Shown here: positions 63,586 through 64,000 of the stretch, piece after piece | Numbering within the stretch: the first letter of the stretch is position 1 | Layout of the letters: each line of letters opens with the position of its first letter | Source: JAHFRG01 sp041495205 | GTDB lineage: Bacteria; Pseudomonadota; Gammaproteobacteria; Burkholderiales; JAHFRG01 | NCBI GenBank assembly: GCA_041495205.1 | Contig: JBGQCF010000001.1 | Coordinates: 124,001-188,000 of the forward strand | Direction of reading: 5' to 3' | DNA: 64,000 bases | The notes under the pieces: generated by a model | The model's input: only the letters and a program-made list of their open reading frames with translations | Databases searched by the model: none | What the model was told of the DNA's origin: nothing | Position numbers and translations under genes: made by a program

Positions 63586-64000
63586 TAAGGCTGGGGTTCG
63601 GGTGCGGGCGGGCGCGCCGGAGCTTCGCTTGGCTGTGGCCTGGGGGTTTTGCCGCCGGCGGGCGCTCCAGGAACCGGAACTGAAGGGTAACCTGCGACAT
63701 TCAACGCATTGTTCCAGCTGGATTCGTCAAAGCCTCTCAGCGGTTGAGTGTTGCCCAAGACCAGCACCGGCACCACCAAATCTCCCAGGATTTTTTTTAA
63801 CTCGTCGGCATTCTCGGGTAGGGTTGGATTTTTTTCGGTGAACGGCACGCCGCGCTTGTTCAGTAACTCGCGCGCTCTGGTGCATCCCGCGCCGCAATCG
63901 TTGGCGAAAAGGGTGATAGGGAAATTTTTAACGGCTTGTTGCAATGCGTAAGTCGGGCTGCCTTCAATCACGCTGGTGCCTAGTTTTTTCTCCTCAACTT
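63582..64000 (-). CDS. Glutaredoxin-like protein, partial (5' end beyond window)
   Basis: The frame enters from the right edge and runs through ITLFANDCGAGCTRARELLN (thioredoxin-fold redox site with two Cys), GVPFTEKNP and VPVLVLGN (cis-Pro) to a Pro-rich end. Betaproteobacterial relatives often have an N-terminal DUF4124 domain, which would lie outside. It overlaps xth by four bases. Confidence 0.85.
   Translation of the reverse strand, partial: VEEKKLGTSVIEGSPTYALQQAVKNFPITLFANDCGAGCTRARELLNKRGVPFTEKNPTLPENADELKKILGDLVVPVLVLGNTQPLRGFDESSWNNALNVAGYPSVPVPGAPAGGKTPRPQPSEAPARPPAPEPQPY

Overview
The window looks like chromosomal DNA of a Gram-negative betaproteobacterium, most likely Nitrosomonadales-like. 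The evidence is the LPS core genes waaC and waaA, an EPS-type MarR regulator beside an RfaH/NusG paralog, the glnA / DUF4124 / ntrB / ntrC / xth order, uppP, and a TPP riboswitch on thiC. Genus is not decidable from the sequence alone. I saw no rRNA, tRNA or CRISPR array.

Region 1 (1-27.8 kb, nearly all on the minus strand) is a surface-polysaccharide (O-antigen/EPS) locus. Read in transcription order it starts with a UDP-sugar dehydrogenase and the dTDP-rhamnose genes rmlB-rmlA-rmlC-rmlD, with a four-helix-bundle gene inside. Next come a relic segment, an RfaH-like antiterminator, an EPS MarR regulator with a 15-bp-arm palindrome over its own promoter, and an MsbA-like ABC transporter. Then follows an unusual sub-operon: two SDR epimerases, a nucleotidyltransferase-PfkB fusion in reversed HldE order, HAD phosphatase, APH-like kinase, split transketolase, methyltransferase and alcohol dehydrogenase. 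The last part is AT-richer (methyltransferase-like gene and an unrecognised polytopic membrane protein) and leads into a CDP-glucose branch (rfbF, rfbG, C-methyltransferase, GT2, methyltransferase, Gfo/Idh/MocA oxidoreductase, NUDIX hydrolase).

Region 2 (27.9-34.5 kb) is core: waaC, waaA, pcm and TPP-riboswitch-thiC. The intergenic spaces carry arrays of short palindromic repeats, a DUF559 endonuclease gene and a duplicated pcm 3' end.

Region 3 (34.5-49.6 kb) is a defence island that begins exactly at the thiC 3' end. That end is present three times (34450, 36516, 37967). Contents: HigBA, a truncated HTH gene, an MNT/HEPN pair, a Fic protein with three operator-like sites, and a type I restriction-modification system whose hsdR-hsdS and hsdM-mrr halves are separated by about 5 kb. 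The separating block holds a HipA-like kinase with an unknown partner, a minus-strand ubiquitin-like conjugation operon (Ubl, cysteine-free E2-like protein, JAB-E1 fusion), and a divergent XRE regulator plus ImmA peptidase that runs into hsdM. This is the most interesting system in the window.

Region 4 (49.6-55 kb) is a mosaic: DHA2 transporter, PIN/RHH and MazEF toxin-antitoxin pairs, DUF1232, GST, REP-like dispersed repeats, and gene fragments (DUF2235 5' end, uppP 5' end). Region 5 (55-64 kb) is conserved: DUF3014, uppP, a CDGSH protein, rhodanese, glnA with NtrC/sigma-54-like sites, a DUF4124 protein, ntrBC, xth and a partial glutaredoxin gene.
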